Positions 7,541 through 16,464 of a stretch of DNA of 24,238 nt are shown here, in pieces. Position numbers and translations under genes: made by a program. Position 1 is the stretch's first letter. Each line of letters starts with the position of its first letter. Source of the DNA: Clostridia bacterium (GTDB lineage: Bacteria > Bacillota_A > Clostridia > Oscillospirales > Acutalibacteraceae); assembly GCA_017390825.1 (NCBI GenBank), contig JAFPAK010000217.1:1-24238 (forward strand). The letters are read 5' to 3'. A model generated the notes under the pieces. That model had not been told where the DNA came from, ran no database searches, and saw only the letters and a list, made by a program, of their open reading frames with translations.

Positions 7541-8023
7541 TTAACGCTTCTTTTTAAATTTATTTTTCAGCATAATTGCGAGGGTGATAAGCAGTACACC
7601 CGTCAGCGAGCCTGCGAAATCCAGCATAACATCGCTTGGCTGTGCGCCTCGGTTTGCAAATATTTGTATCGTTTCATCTATTAGTGCAACAAAAAAGCAT
7701 ATCTCACTTGCAAAAAGCAAATAGCGTATTTTGAGCATCTTATATCGGATATTGTATGCGCCGACAAGCAGCCCCAGCAGTGCGAATTCTGCAAAATGCG
7801 CCGATTTTCGGACTATGTGCATAATATCAATGCCGCTGTCATCAACATCAAGCGCTTCAAGTACCGCCTCAACTATCTCGGTAACAGTACCGCTCTGCTC
7901 CAATGACTGTTCTATGCTGACTGTTGAACGCGACCATATAAACAGTATCATACAGCATATAAGAGCGAGGAACAAGACACGCTTGACGTTGATTTGTATC
8001 ATATCGGTGATTTTAATTATCAC
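7541..8023 (-). CDS. VanZ-family membrane protein
   Basis: A 160-residue protein with about four membrane segments (about residues 13-30, 75-92, 101-118, 133-152). It carries VanZ-family signatures: RKSAHFAEFALLGLL (72-86), DETIQIF (116-122) and an R-x2-Q-x2-D-x3-D-x2-G pattern (125-138). VanZ of Tn1546 gives low-level teicoplanin resistance; most chromosomal homologues are of unknown role, probably at the cell envelope. It starts at GTG 8023, chosen because AAGGAG lies 8 nt upstream. That start overlaps the TGA of the upstream lipoprotein gene in GTGA, so the two are translationally coupled. A strong terminator follows. Confidence 0.88.
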   Translation of the reverse strand: MIIKITDMIQINVKRVLFLALICCMILFIWSRSTVSIEQSLEQSGTVTEIVEAVLEALDVDDSGIDIMHIVRKSAHFAEFALLGLLVGAYNIRYKMLKIRYLLFASEICFFVALIDETIQIFANRGAQPSDVMLDFAGSLTGVLLITLAIMLKNKFKKKR

Positions 8024-9120
8024 GAAGCTATCTCCTTAACACAGTTTTCATTTACGGAAATTCCGCCTGCTGCATCGCACTTATAGAGCTTGCCCTCGGC
8101 AGAAAGAGTAAGGCTACCGCCCGAAATAGTTATCTTTCTCGGCGCCTGAAATGCGTCATCTCCTGCGGTGATGTTTAAGGTGCCTCCCGTTACTTCGATG
8201 AAGCCTTTTTGGGGATTAGCGGTCTCGGAGCTTTTAACACCGTCTTTTTTACAGCTCACGGTCACGTTACCTCCCTTTATCGTAACGCTGCCGTTGCCTC
8301 TTATTCCGTTTTTCTCAGCGGTCACCTTAACAGTGCCTGCGGTGATCTTAAGATCATTTTTTGTGCGGATACCGTTGTTGAGCTTACCGTTTATAATAAG
8401 CGTTCCCTCACCGTTTAGTGTGATATCATCATCAGCATAAATACAAGCGGCGTTGTCGGAATTCTGGTTAGTGCGGTTGTCGGTAAAGGTGTTGGTAGTA
8501 CCTTTTTCGGTGGAGATGATGACCTTTGCCGCATTTTTGATGTAGAGCGGTGCGGCGTTGTTGGAGGATACCGTTACACCTGCAAGAACAAGGGTAATAT
8601 TTTCTGATTTTGCAGCATTATCAATAACGATCTGCCCGTTGAAGCTGCCTTTGATACGATATGTGCCGGCATCCTTTACTGTGACGGTGCTGCCGCTTAC
8701 CGTGACACCCTTGCCGCTGAATATAGCAGACGAGCTGAGTGTTATCTCTGCGGTATATTTGCTCTGCATTTTAGTTGTAGATGCGGTTGCGGTAGTTTCA
8801 GCAACAGTAGCTTTGGTTGATTTGGATGCATTGGTTCTTACCGTTGTAGCCGCAGGCTTCGTTGTATTAACAGTTGTGTTTTCGGTTACTTTGGATGATG
8901 CTGTTATGCCGGCGACAGTTGCAGCAGCGCTTGCAGTTTCGGAAAATGGCTGCTCTGTTGTATCGGATTTATTTTCAACAGTTGTGCTGCTGACGAAAAC
9001 AGTTGTCGCCGCTGTTGATGTCATATTATCAGCGGTTTCTGTGGCGGAATTACCGCATGAGCAAAGTGAGAATACAGCGAACAAAGCCAAAATAACCGAT
9101 GATATCGATTTCATTTTCAT
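8020..9120 (-). CDS. Lipoprotein with Cthe_2159-like carbohydrate-binding beta-helix domain
   Basis: A 366-residue exported protein. A lipoprotein signal peptide ends at SLCSC (lipid-anchor Cys probably 22). A low-complexity Thr/Ser/Ala linker spans about residues 25-127, as in surface proteins of Ruminococcus. Residues about 128-365 are a repetitive beta domain with units such as ITLNGEGTLIINGKLNNGI, GSVTIKGGNVTVSCKKDGV and GTLNITAGDDAFQA. This matches the Cthe_2159-like (DUF4353) family, whose Clostridium thermocellum member binds cellulose and acidic sugars through a right-handed beta-helix. ATG 9120 has AAGGAG 11 nt upstream. It lies 90 bp after addA on the same strand and overlaps the VanZ gene by 4 bp. 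A role in surface glycan binding or adhesion is inference. Confidence 0.8.
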   Translation of the reverse strand: MKMKSISSVILALFAVFSLCSCGNSATETADNMTSTAATTVFVSSTTVENKSDTTEQPFSETASAAATVAGITASSKVTENTTVNTTKPAATTVRTNASKSTKATVAETTATASTTKMQSKYTAEITLSSSAIFSGKGVTVSGSTVTVKDAGTYRIKGSFNGQIVIDNAAKSENITLVLAGVTVSSNNAAPLYIKNAAKVIISTEKGTTNTFTDNRTNQNSDNAACIYADDDITLNGEGTLIINGKLNNGIRTKNDLKITAGTVKVTAEKNGIRGNGSVTIKGGNVTVSCKKDGVKSSETANPQKGFIEVTGGTLNITAGDDAFQAPRKITISGGSLTLSAEGKLYKCDAAGGISVNENCVKEIAS

Positions 9121-9189
9121 AACCCTTAATACTCCTTGATTTTGTACCGTTTATACCTGCAAAACTATGAAAAGCAGACGGATCACACC

Positions 9190-9205
9190 CTTATGATATC
9201 ATAAG
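9190..9205. repeat. 16-bp perfect palindrome between addA and the lipoprotein gene
   Basis: CTTATGATATCATAAG is its own reverse complement. It lies 6 bp past the addA stop and about 70 bp upstream of the lipoprotein ATG. It is too short and has no T-run for a terminator; a regulator site is possible but unproven. Confidence 0.5.
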
Positions 9206-9210
9206 TGCGC

Positions 9211-12200
9211 TTAAAACTCAATATTAATCTCTTTGCCTAGTTCGAAGGAATAAAGATATAACTGTTTTACTGTATGTCCGAGAACTTCTTTTAAAGCATA
9301 AGCATAAATCTTCAATTGAATACCGTACTGATCTTTAAGCTGCTGTTCGGTTTTTCCCCTGTCGGTTTTGTAATCGACTATAACCATCTCATTGTTTTCA
9401 ACAAAAGCGCAGTCAACAACGCCTTGAATAACTATCATTTCCGATTTATCAACCTCTGTATCAGGCTCGATCAGATATGCCGGCATTTCGGTCATAAATT
9501 CAAATTCACGGTATAGCTTATCGGAATTTTTGATTCGGTTATAAATCGGTGAAGAAAAGAATTTCTGTACCTTATTTACATCTATGCAATCATTTTCCTC
9601 TTTATTCAGCTTGCCTGCTTCATAAAGGCGGAGCATCTCGTCAGATACATCGTGTTCTGCCTGTGCAAAATCACATATCTCCATAAATTTATGTACGGCA
9701 GTACCGCGCGCCGCACCGCCCGGCTTACCGCTATTCATAAACATGGGTATACCGGTGAAATAATATTCAGCACCGCTTTGTGCGTGGGCTATCGCAGATG
9801 CCGATTGTTTTGCAGCTATTTCATTCACGCCCTTATGAGGATATTCATAAGCAAGCCGTTTTTTGAGTGATAAAAGCTCTGTCGCATCATATTCAGCCGG
9901 TGTTATATCGGTATCGGTGCCTTTGAACGAGCATAGATCATACGCATCTATTATTTGCGTATCTATCTCGCCGTGGGCGATATCGGGCGCAAAATTCAAC
10001 CCTGCGTAGTCACGAAGCGACGAGCAGGATGGATGAAGCAATGCGGTTGCAAGCAGAAGGTCGGCAGGCGAGCGTGATGAGCGCACAAACGCTTCATCTG
10101 TTCTACCCGGAACTCTCGACGGCAATATGCTTTCTGATATTGTATTAAGCGTTTTGGCGAGATTGGAAAATGTGCCTGTCACCATAAGTATATTCTGTGC
10201 ACGGGTGAGTGCAACATAAAGCACACGCACTTCTTCAGCCTTGCTCTCTGCTGCGTTGCTTGCAACAATACCCATCTGCGGTAATGTGGGATATTTCATT
10301 GTGCTATCATTGTTCATATAACTGATACCTATTCCGGAGTTGCTGTTTATCTGATACATCGGTATCTCGTCAGAGGTGTTGAATGGCTTAGTGATATCAG
10401 CAATTATCGTAACTCTGAACTGCAAGCCCTTTGAATGGTGATCGGTCATAATACGAACTACATTGTCCGTTTCACAAACGGCTGAGGCACCGGCGGCATC
10501 CTTATCACGCTTTGCCGCTTTTTCAATATAGCGGATAAATGCACAAAGTCCCCTGCCGCCGCTTTTTTCAAAGCTTTCCGCTCTTTCTGCAAACAAATAA
10601 AGATTTGAGGCGGCATCTGCACTTTTCAGCGAGCAGATGTTCATAAATCCCGTTTCGTCGTAAATTCTGCGTATAAGCTGTGAGACTGAGCTTGAAACAG
10701 TCAGAGTACGGTAGCGCTCAAGTGATGCTAAAAACTCGTCGATTGCCACGGAATTTTTGCGAAACTGTAAAAGCGAGGTGTAAAGATCGGTGTTTTTGCA
10801 AGCCGCTCTTGCCTTTGCAACCTCATCGGTGCTTATCATATAAACATCGCCGAGCATCGTTGCCAGCAGCGGAATATCCTTATGCGGATTGTCGATACAC
10901 TGCAAAAAAGAGATCATTCCCTTTATTTCGGGCAGTTCAAAATAGTTTTTGAATTCATCTGTCCAATATGGTATGCCCGCTGCATAAAGCTCCTCACCTA
11001 TCAACGCTGCCTTGCCTCTTGAACGCAAAAGCACGCAGAAATCACTGTATTTATAAGGCTCTGAAGACTCATTTGTTTCAGCTATCTTTTTCTTTATAAA
11101 ATCTGCAATATATGCCGATTCTGCATCAAATCCAAGGTCTTTATCAGCGTTGTCGATAAGCCGCAGCATAACACCGCTTTCCCCATTTATATCAGCATGG
11201 GGGTCTAGTGCATCCTCTGCAAGATAATCCATCTGCGTAGCATTTTTCGACATAATGTGCTCAAACACGAAATTGACATAGTCGCACACCGATTTATCTG
11301 AGCGGAAGTTTCCGGACATAACTACCTTGCTATCGGTGCTGCCTTGTGTATAATCAGGCAGGCTTTCACGCAAAGCAAGGAAATTCTTCGGATTTGCCTG
11401 TCTGAAGCGATAGATACATTGCTTAACATCGCCAACCGAAAACATCTTTTTGCCTCCGTCAGACAGCGCTAAAAAAATAGCATTTTGAAGGTCGTTGGTG
11501 TCCTGATATTCGTCTACCATAACTTCAGCGTATTTTGCAGACAGCTCTCGTGAAACTTCGGTGTAATCGCCGTTTTCGTCCACAAGAAGCTCTAGTGCAG
11601 CCCGTTCAACATCGTCAAAGCCGAGTATGCCTTGCTCACATTTACGGCTGAACACTTCTTTTTCATATTCTGTAATAATCCGCTGAAGCGCCTTTATAGC
11701 AGGATAGGTCGCATTTGTGTGGTCGATCAGCTTTTTTCTGTCTGTATAAAATATTTTTTTAAGTGAACTGTGAGCAGATTTAGCTCCGTCACATGCTGAT
11801 TTTACAAGCTCCTTGAAATCGGGATCATGGTACTTTGAAATCGTCGGAAATCTTCCTGCAGAGAAATATTTTAACGTATGGTATGCGCCGTCCCAATCCT
11901 TGCTTTCTGCTGCATCCTTTACCTTGCAAAGCATAGTGTAACATTGCCTTGCATGATCGTAAACGCCCTTTTGGATCATAGGATCATCCTCGTCCAGCGA
12001 GTCCATATCGCAAAGTAGCGAGGTAAAACGGTTGATGACAGGTGTTACCTTTGAAAGTGTCTTTAAATAGACAGCGCTGAACCAGATATCGTCATCGGTA
12101 ATGTTCTCATACATCTTATTTGTGCATTCAAAAAACTTTTCAACATACGGTATCGACCGTGTGTAAAGGTACATCGACATCATTGCCTCGCGAAGCTTGT

Positions 12201-12696
12201 AGTCGGAATGCTCAAACATACTTATAAGAGTCAGAAAATCCTCGTCCTCTTTTTCATATGCTCTGCCGAGTACCGTATCCAATGCACTTTGGTAGATGTT
12301 CTGTATAGCGCCGTTGTCGCCCAGCGAAAACGAAGCCGGCACATCAAGCTTATAAAAATATTCCTTAACAAGTGTGTTGCAAAAGCTATCGATAGTGCCT
12401 ATCGCCGCTTTTTTAATAAGTATGCGCTGTCGCTGTAAACGCTCATTTTCGGGATGCTCTCTTGCAATTTCCGAAAGCCGCAGAGAAATTCGTTCGCGCA
12501 TTTCCGCAGCAGCGGGCTTTGTAAAGGTTACAATAAGCAGTCGGTCTGCATTTACGGGGGAGACTTCGTCGGTGATAAGGCGCACTGCTCTTTCAACAAG
12601 TACCGCGGTTTTACCCGAGCCTGCGGCAGCGGAAACAAGTACTCTGCCGTGTGCATTGATAGCATTTTTCTGTGCAGGGGTAAATTCAATTGCCAT
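9211..12696 (-). CDS. addA: ATP-dependent helicase/nuclease subunit A (AddA)
   Basis: A 1161-residue UvrD/SF1 helicase fused to a RecB-type nuclease, slightly shorter than the B. subtilis protein. With AddB it resects double-strand breaks up to a Chi site and prepares 3' ends for RecA. Walker A is AAGSGKT at 24-30, the Walker B region VDEYQDTN starts at 394, and the SF1 motif GDVKQCIYRFRQA follows. Late helicase motifs are DHHSKGLQFRVTI and VRVLYVALTRAQ. The nuclease motif has Asp1095, Asp1108 and Lys1110 in VDYKTDRGK, so it looks catalytically intact. The ATG directly follows the TAA of addB, with GGGAG in the end of addB as the ribosome site. Confidence 0.97.
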   Translation of the reverse strand: MAIEFTPAQKNAINAHGRVLVSAAAGSGKTAVLVERAVRLITDEVSPVNADRLLIVTFTKPAAAEMRERISLRLSEIAREHPENERLQRQRILIKKAAIGTIDSFCNTLVKEYFYKLDVPASFSLGDNGAIQNIYQSALDTVLGRAYEKEDEDFLTLISMFEHSDYKLREAMMSMYLYTRSIPYVEKFFECTNKMYENITDDDIWFSAVYLKTLSKVTPVINRFTSLLCDMDSLDEDDPMIQKGVYDHARQCYTMLCKVKDAAESKDWDGAYHTLKYFSAGRFPTISKYHDPDFKELVKSACDGAKSAHSSLKKIFYTDRKKLIDHTNATYPAIKALQRIITEYEKEVFSRKCEQGILGFDDVERAALELLVDENGDYTEVSRELSAKYAEVMVDEYQDTNDLQNAIFLALSDGGKKMFSVGDVKQCIYRFRQANPKNFLALRESLPDYTQGSTDSKVVMSGNFRSDKSVCDYVNFVFEHIMSKNATQMDYLAEDALDPHADINGESGVMLRLIDNADKDLGFDAESAYIADFIKKKIAETNESSEPYKYSDFCVLLRSRGKAALIGEELYAAGIPYWTDEFKNYFELPEIKGMISFLQCIDNPHKDIPLLATMLGDVYMISTDEVAKARAACKNTDLYTSLLQFRKNSVAIDEFLASLERYRTLTVSSSVSQLIRRIYDETGFMNICSLKSADAASNLYLFAERAESFEKSGGRGLCAFIRYIEKAAKRDKDAAGASAVCETDNVVRIMTDHHSKGLQFRVTIIADITKPFNTSDEIPMYQINSNSGIGISYMNNDSTMKYPTLPQMGIVASNAAESKAEEVRVLYVALTRAQNILMVTGTFSNLAKTLNTISESILPSRVPGRTDEAFVRSSRSPADLLLATALLHPSCSSLRDYAGLNFAPDIAHGEIDTQIIDAYDLCSFKGTDTDITPAEYDATELLSLKKRLAYEYPHKGVNEIAAKQSASAIAHAQSGAEYYFTGIPMFMNSGKPGGAARGTAVHKFMEICDFAQAEHDVSDEMLRLYEAGKLNKEENDCIDVNKVQKFFSSPIYNRIKNSDKLYREFEFMTEMPAYLIEPDTEVDKSEMIVIQGVVDCAFVENNEMVIVDYKTDRGKTEQQLKDQYGIQLKIYAYALKEVLGHTVKQLYLYSFELGKEINIEF

Positions 12697-15600
12697 TTAT
12701 TCTCCCTCCCTTTCAAGGTCTTGGCTCATACGGCTGATAACCTCGTCAACGCTCATTGAGTCGATCTTTTCTGCCTGATCGGTATGATTGCAGACATAAC
12801 TGTAATCACAGTATTTACAAGCGCTGCTGCCACAACCGTCAAGCGGAGATACCGTGATCCTGCCCGAGTGCAGCGTGTTGCCCATTTTCTTGAGCAGCTC
12901 TTCTATATGCCGCACAAGCACGCCGAACTGCTCGATGGTATAGCACGAGGATTTTGCTCTGGGTGATCCGTCCTTATTACGGATTATAGGCAAATATATA
13001 TCGGAGTTTTCGGACATTGCGTTTAGTACATCCGTGTCATTAAGAACAAAACCGGCAGGACGAAGCGCTTTTTTCTGTTCGTTGTTTAACTCCTCTTCTG
13101 AGATCTTATCTGCAGAAAGTGCTTTGGTCTTTGCTTTGGTGTAAAGTATACCGGCAGGCAAAAAGTCACCGTAATGCTCCTTGCCGTTTTTCATAATAGC
13201 AAGCATATACACAAGCATCTGTAGATTCTGGCCGTAGTAGCAGTCAGCAAGATTAAAGTCAACAGCTCCCGTCTTATAGTCAATTATACGAAGATACCGC
13301 TCATTTCCCTTATAATAGCTGTCGACACGGTCTACTTTGCCGGTGATAAGCAGTCTGCCGTCACCGAAATTGATTTCGTATGTATCTATATCAGGATTTT
13401 CGCCGCCGATATTAAGTTCAAAATTACACGGCGCAAATGAGGACTGTAAAAGATCCTCAAATATTCGTCTTATAAGTACGGTAAGCATCTTTGCAGCCGA
13501 AGTAATATTGTACCTTTCAGCCGCAGTCAGCGTTCTGCCTGATAGATTTTCAGCAATAAAGTTATCGGTGTGCTCACGTACAAGCGAATAAAGACCGCTG
13601 TCGTTTAACTTTTCAATGTCATCCGGCGAATAGCTTTGTATCATTTGTTCAAGCACATAATGCACAAGTGTGCCTCGTTGCAGCATATCAAGGCTTGCAA
13701 CACGCACCGGAGCGGCTTTGAGTCCGTATTTGCAGAAATAGTAAAATCCGCATTTATGGAATACATCAATTTTGGATGCCGACATATAAATATCCTTGCC
13801 GTAAAGCTTTAAAGCCGTGTCGGCTGTAATCGACATATCCCTGTTTTCAGCGCTTGCTATGCGTTGATATGCGTTGTTATCATTTTCAGCAAAATACTGC
13901 TTTGCACAAGCGGCATCCTTGCCGATAAAACCGCTGTCCCTGCTGATCAGTGCGAGCAGATCCTGCTCGCATTCTGCGTCGTTTACATCTTCAATTTCGG
14001 CGATTTCCCTTCTACAATTCGGGAAGATGTGCTCTATTTCCTCAATTATCTGAGATGGCGAATAAGCCTCACCTTTCAAATCAGCAAGACTTCTCGTGAC
14101 ATACAGCTTTTGCGAGGGAGTACAAAGTGCAATATAGGCAAGATAAAGCTCGTCTGCCGCAATTTTTTCGTTGTAACACGGTACCTCGATACCTCTGCCG
14201 CACAGATCCTGCGCCTCGTCATCGCTGAAAAGCCCTGTGCCAAGTCGTATTTCGGGAAATTTTCCCTCAACTGCGCCAATCACAAAGGTGATTTTAGGCG
14301 ATTTCGGACGCATACGTTCTGCTGAGCCGACTGCCACCTGATCAAGCCCTTGAGGTATTGAGCCGATGTCCATCAGCCGCAGCGATAAACAAAACAGCTC
14401 GCAGTATTTATCGCCGTCGATATCATCCTCAAGTGCCATAACAAGCTGGTCAAGCAACGATATGAATAAATCGTAAGAGCGTACCTGCATTTCAGATTCA
14501 CGCAGATTTCCGTCATCATCAAGCTTTTGAGAAAGTGCCTTAAGATTTTTCGGCGCCTCTATTTTTTCGGTAAAACAAAACAGCGCTTTTGAAATACCCG
14601 CAGCGTTTTTTGAAAGCAACCCTTTTTTTACAATATCAAGTATTTCAACGATATATTTGCGTAGTTCGTTGAGATGAGCAAGTGCTTTTTCGGTCTTTTC
14701 TGTTACTTTTGCAGACATTCCCTCGGGATTGCCTACCCATTCGCTCAACCAATCATCACCGTCAATGCGCCATATGCATGTGTAAATATCGAGAGCTGCA
14801 ATGTCATCAGGAGATATACTGCAAACACCGGTTTTAAGCATTGACATGATGCTGTCGGTATCATATCGCTTTATCACCGCCTGCATTGCGGATATCGCAA
14901 CACGGAAAACAGCCATATTTTCAACACTTACACGGTCGTCAACAAACACGGGAACACCGTATTTTGCAAATGCTGCACCGATTATCTGGCTGTAATCTGC
15001 GCTGCGGCGTGCAATAACAGCGAAATCTCTCCAGCGGTAAGTTCCGTTGCGCACAAGACGGTGGATAGTTCTGGCAACATAATCGCATTCATCATAAATA
15101 TTCCGTGCGTTGCAAAGAATAATATCATCACATTCTTCGCTGAAGATATTTGCATCGCTTCTGAAAATATTGGCTTCAAGATGTTCAAGCGCTTCGCTTT
15201 TAAAGCGGTTTTCGGATAAAAGAACTTCATCCTCTGCGATTTCAATACCGTTATTTTTTGCAATTTTTTTAAGCGTATGCGCCGTGCTTGCCGCATTCTG
15301 AAAAAGCATATCTGCGGCAGTCGGCGCAGTGCCGTCATAGCAAAGCGTTACGGTAACATTCTCGCTTTTTTCAATTATTTTTTCCATAACCAGCAGCTGC
15401 TGGTTGGTAAAGCCCGAAAATCCGTCAAGATATACCTGCTTGCCGTCAAAATACGGATGATCAGAAAGCATTTTTGCCATCAGAGTAAGATCATCAAGCG
15501 GGTCGTAAAATTCATTGTTCAAAAGATTTTGATATTCCGCCAAAATTACTGATATTTCTCTCAGCTTTTTTTTGAAAATTCCCTTTTTGTTTTCGGAAAG

Positions 15601-16017
15601 CAGCATAAGATCATCACAGCTGACACACAGACGCTTGAACTGATTATCAAGATCCAAAAGATTTTCAATAAATTCGGGGCTTTTTATTTGTCGGCAAAAC
15701 AGTTCGATCTCACCGCTTGCCTTTTTAACTGCAAGCTCCATCATAGCGGTCTTTCCGGTGATGTCGATAGCACGCTTGCGGTGTCCGCCGTAAAGAGCAA
15801 AAAATTTATTTGAAAGTCTTGTAAAACTCAAAACCTCAATATCCTTTATGTGAGATGCGCCGACAAGCTGCAGCATCTCACGCTCGGCTTCAAAAGAATA
15901 CTGCTCGGGCACAAGCAAAACAAGACCTTTTTCGCCGTTTAAACAGCGGGTCTTTAATTCTTCGTTTATTTTGTGAGTTTTTCCGTACCCCGATCGGGAC
16001 AGCACTAATTTTAACAT
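12697..16017 (-). CDS. addB: ATP-dependent helicase/deoxyribonuclease subunit B (AddB)
   Basis: A 1106-residue partner of AddA. The N-terminus LVLSRSGYGKTHK holds a Walker A motif (GYGKT 10-14); the central region is an inactivated helicase used for Chi recognition in characterised homologues. The C-terminal RecB-type nuclease has RIIDYKTG with Asp913 and Lys915. The iron-sulfur staple is present: Cys756 in FHKCGFYYF and the C-x2-C-x5-C set Cys1067, Cys1070 and Cys1076. All parts look intact. The TAA abuts the addA ATG, so the two are one transcript. ATG 16017 has only a weak GAGGGTGC ribosome site 4 nt away. The promoter is at 16058-16086. Confidence 0.97.
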   Translation of the reverse strand: MLKLVLSRSGYGKTHKINEELKTRCLNGEKGLVLLVPEQYSFEAEREMLQLVGASHIKDIEVLSFTRLSNKFFALYGGHRKRAIDITGKTAMMELAVKKASGEIELFCRQIKSPEFIENLLDLDNQFKRLCVSCDDLMLLSENKKGIFKKKLREISVILAEYQNLLNNEFYDPLDDLTLMAKMLSDHPYFDGKQVYLDGFSGFTNQQLLVMEKIIEKSENVTVTLCYDGTAPTAADMLFQNAASTAHTLKKIAKNNGIEIAEDEVLLSENRFKSEALEHLEANIFRSDANIFSEECDDIILCNARNIYDECDYVARTIHRLVRNGTYRWRDFAVIARRSADYSQIIGAAFAKYGVPVFVDDRVSVENMAVFRVAISAMQAVIKRYDTDSIMSMLKTGVCSISPDDIAALDIYTCIWRIDGDDWLSEWVGNPEGMSAKVTEKTEKALAHLNELRKYIVEILDIVKKGLLSKNAAGISKALFCFTEKIEAPKNLKALSQKLDDDGNLRESEMQVRSYDLFISLLDQLVMALEDDIDGDKYCELFCLSLRLMDIGSIPQGLDQVAVGSAERMRPKSPKITFVIGAVEGKFPEIRLGTGLFSDDEAQDLCGRGIEVPCYNEKIAADELYLAYIALCTPSQKLYVTRSLADLKGEAYSPSQIIEEIEHIFPNCRREIAEIEDVNDAECEQDLLALISRDSGFIGKDAACAKQYFAENDNNAYQRIASAENRDMSITADTALKLYGKDIYMSASKIDVFHKCGFYYFCKYGLKAAPVRVASLDMLQRGTLVHYVLEQMIQSYSPDDIEKLNDSGLYSLVREHTDNFIAENLSGRTLTAAERYNITSAAKMLTVLIRRIFEDLLQSSFAPCNFELNIGGENPDIDTYEINFGDGRLLITGKVDRVDSYYKGNERYLRIIDYKTGAVDFNLADCYYGQNLQMLVYMLAIMKNGKEHYGDFLPAGILYTKAKTKALSADKISEEELNNEQKKALRPAGFVLNDTDVLNAMSENSDIYLPIIRNKDGSPRAKSSCYTIEQFGVLVRHIEELLKKMGNTLHSGRITVSPLDGCGSSACKYCDYSYVCNHTDQAEKIDSMSVDEVISRMSQDLEREGE

Positions 16018-16057
16018 AGCACCCTCGCAATGAATAATTTTAAGTTATATATAAATA

Positions 16058-16086
16058 ATAATATCACAACGCAGAGCATTTTTCAA
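16058..16086 (-). promoter_or_regulatory. Sigma-A-type promoter of addBA
   Basis: On the minus strand TTGAAA (16081-16086) and TATTAT (16058-16063) are separated by 17 nt. The addB ATG lies about 40 nt downstream of the -10. Confidence 0.7.
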
Positions 16087-16121
16087 TGTATTGCGTTAAT
16101 CATTTAAAGGAGAAAAATATA

Positions 16122-16223
16122 ATGTCAGAAAATATTCAGAACAAGAACAACCAGAATAAGGCTCAGAACAAGAACAACCAGAATCAGAGCCAAAACAAGA
16201 AGGAAAACGATCAGGTAAGATAA
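16122..16223 (+). CDS. Small Asn/Gln/Lys-rich protein, 33 residues
   Basis: ATG 16122 is preceded by AAAGGAG with 9-nt spacing, a near-ideal ribosome site, and the gene is followed 15 nt later by its own terminator; both argue for a real gene. The product begins MSENIQNKNNQNK and is almost only Asn, Gln, Lys, Glu and Ser, so it is hydrophilic and disordered. A 21-bp segment encoding QNKNNQN occurs twice (16137-16157 and 16164-16184), giving a 27-bp repeat period. No family can be assigned with confidence. Its place just upstream of spoIIE allows a spore-related small protein, but that is a guess. Confidence 0.65.
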   Translation: MSENIQNKNNQNKAQNKNNQNQSQNKKENDQVR

Positions 16224-16238
16224 AACTGTTGTTTATTC

Positions 16239-16272
16239 AAAAGACTCCCATCTTTAGTGGGAGCCTTTTTCT
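16239..16272 (+). terminator. Rho-independent terminator after the 33-codon gene
   Basis: CTCCCA (16245-16250) pairs with TGGGAG (16258-16263) around a 7-nt loop. Outer A residues face the CCTTTTT run at 16264-16270. Confidence 0.85.
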
Positions 16273-16414
16273 TTAAAAATATGCCTGCTTTTCATCGCAA
16301 ATTATATTAATAAATTTTATTTGTATTCTTTTTTCGGCACAATGCAAGCAGATGTGATACGATTAGCCTTATTCATTCGCAATACGCATTGCACAAAATG
16401 ACAAAATATACCTA

Positions 16415-16441
16415 CTGACACAGATATACTCAAAATATAAT
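16415..16441 (+). promoter_or_regulatory. Candidate spoIIE promoter
   Basis: A TATAAT at 16436-16441 lies 23 nt before the GTG start. CTGACA (16415-16420) is 15 nt upstream, too close for a standard promoter. A TGACAAA (16399-16405) resembles the Spo0A box TGNCGAA with one mismatch. In B. subtilis spoIIE uses sigma-A with Spo0A and an odd spacing, so an activator-dependent promoter is plausible but unproven. Confidence 0.35.
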
Positions 16442-16464
16442 CAGATAAAAAGGCGGTAGGTATA

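Noticed and set aside
8558..9139. A 193-codon plus-strand frame opposite the lipoprotein gene
   Set aside because: Its Val/Ala/Thr-rich translation is the mirror of the Thr/Ser/Ala linker and beta repeats on the other strand, where a signal peptide and ribosome site are present.
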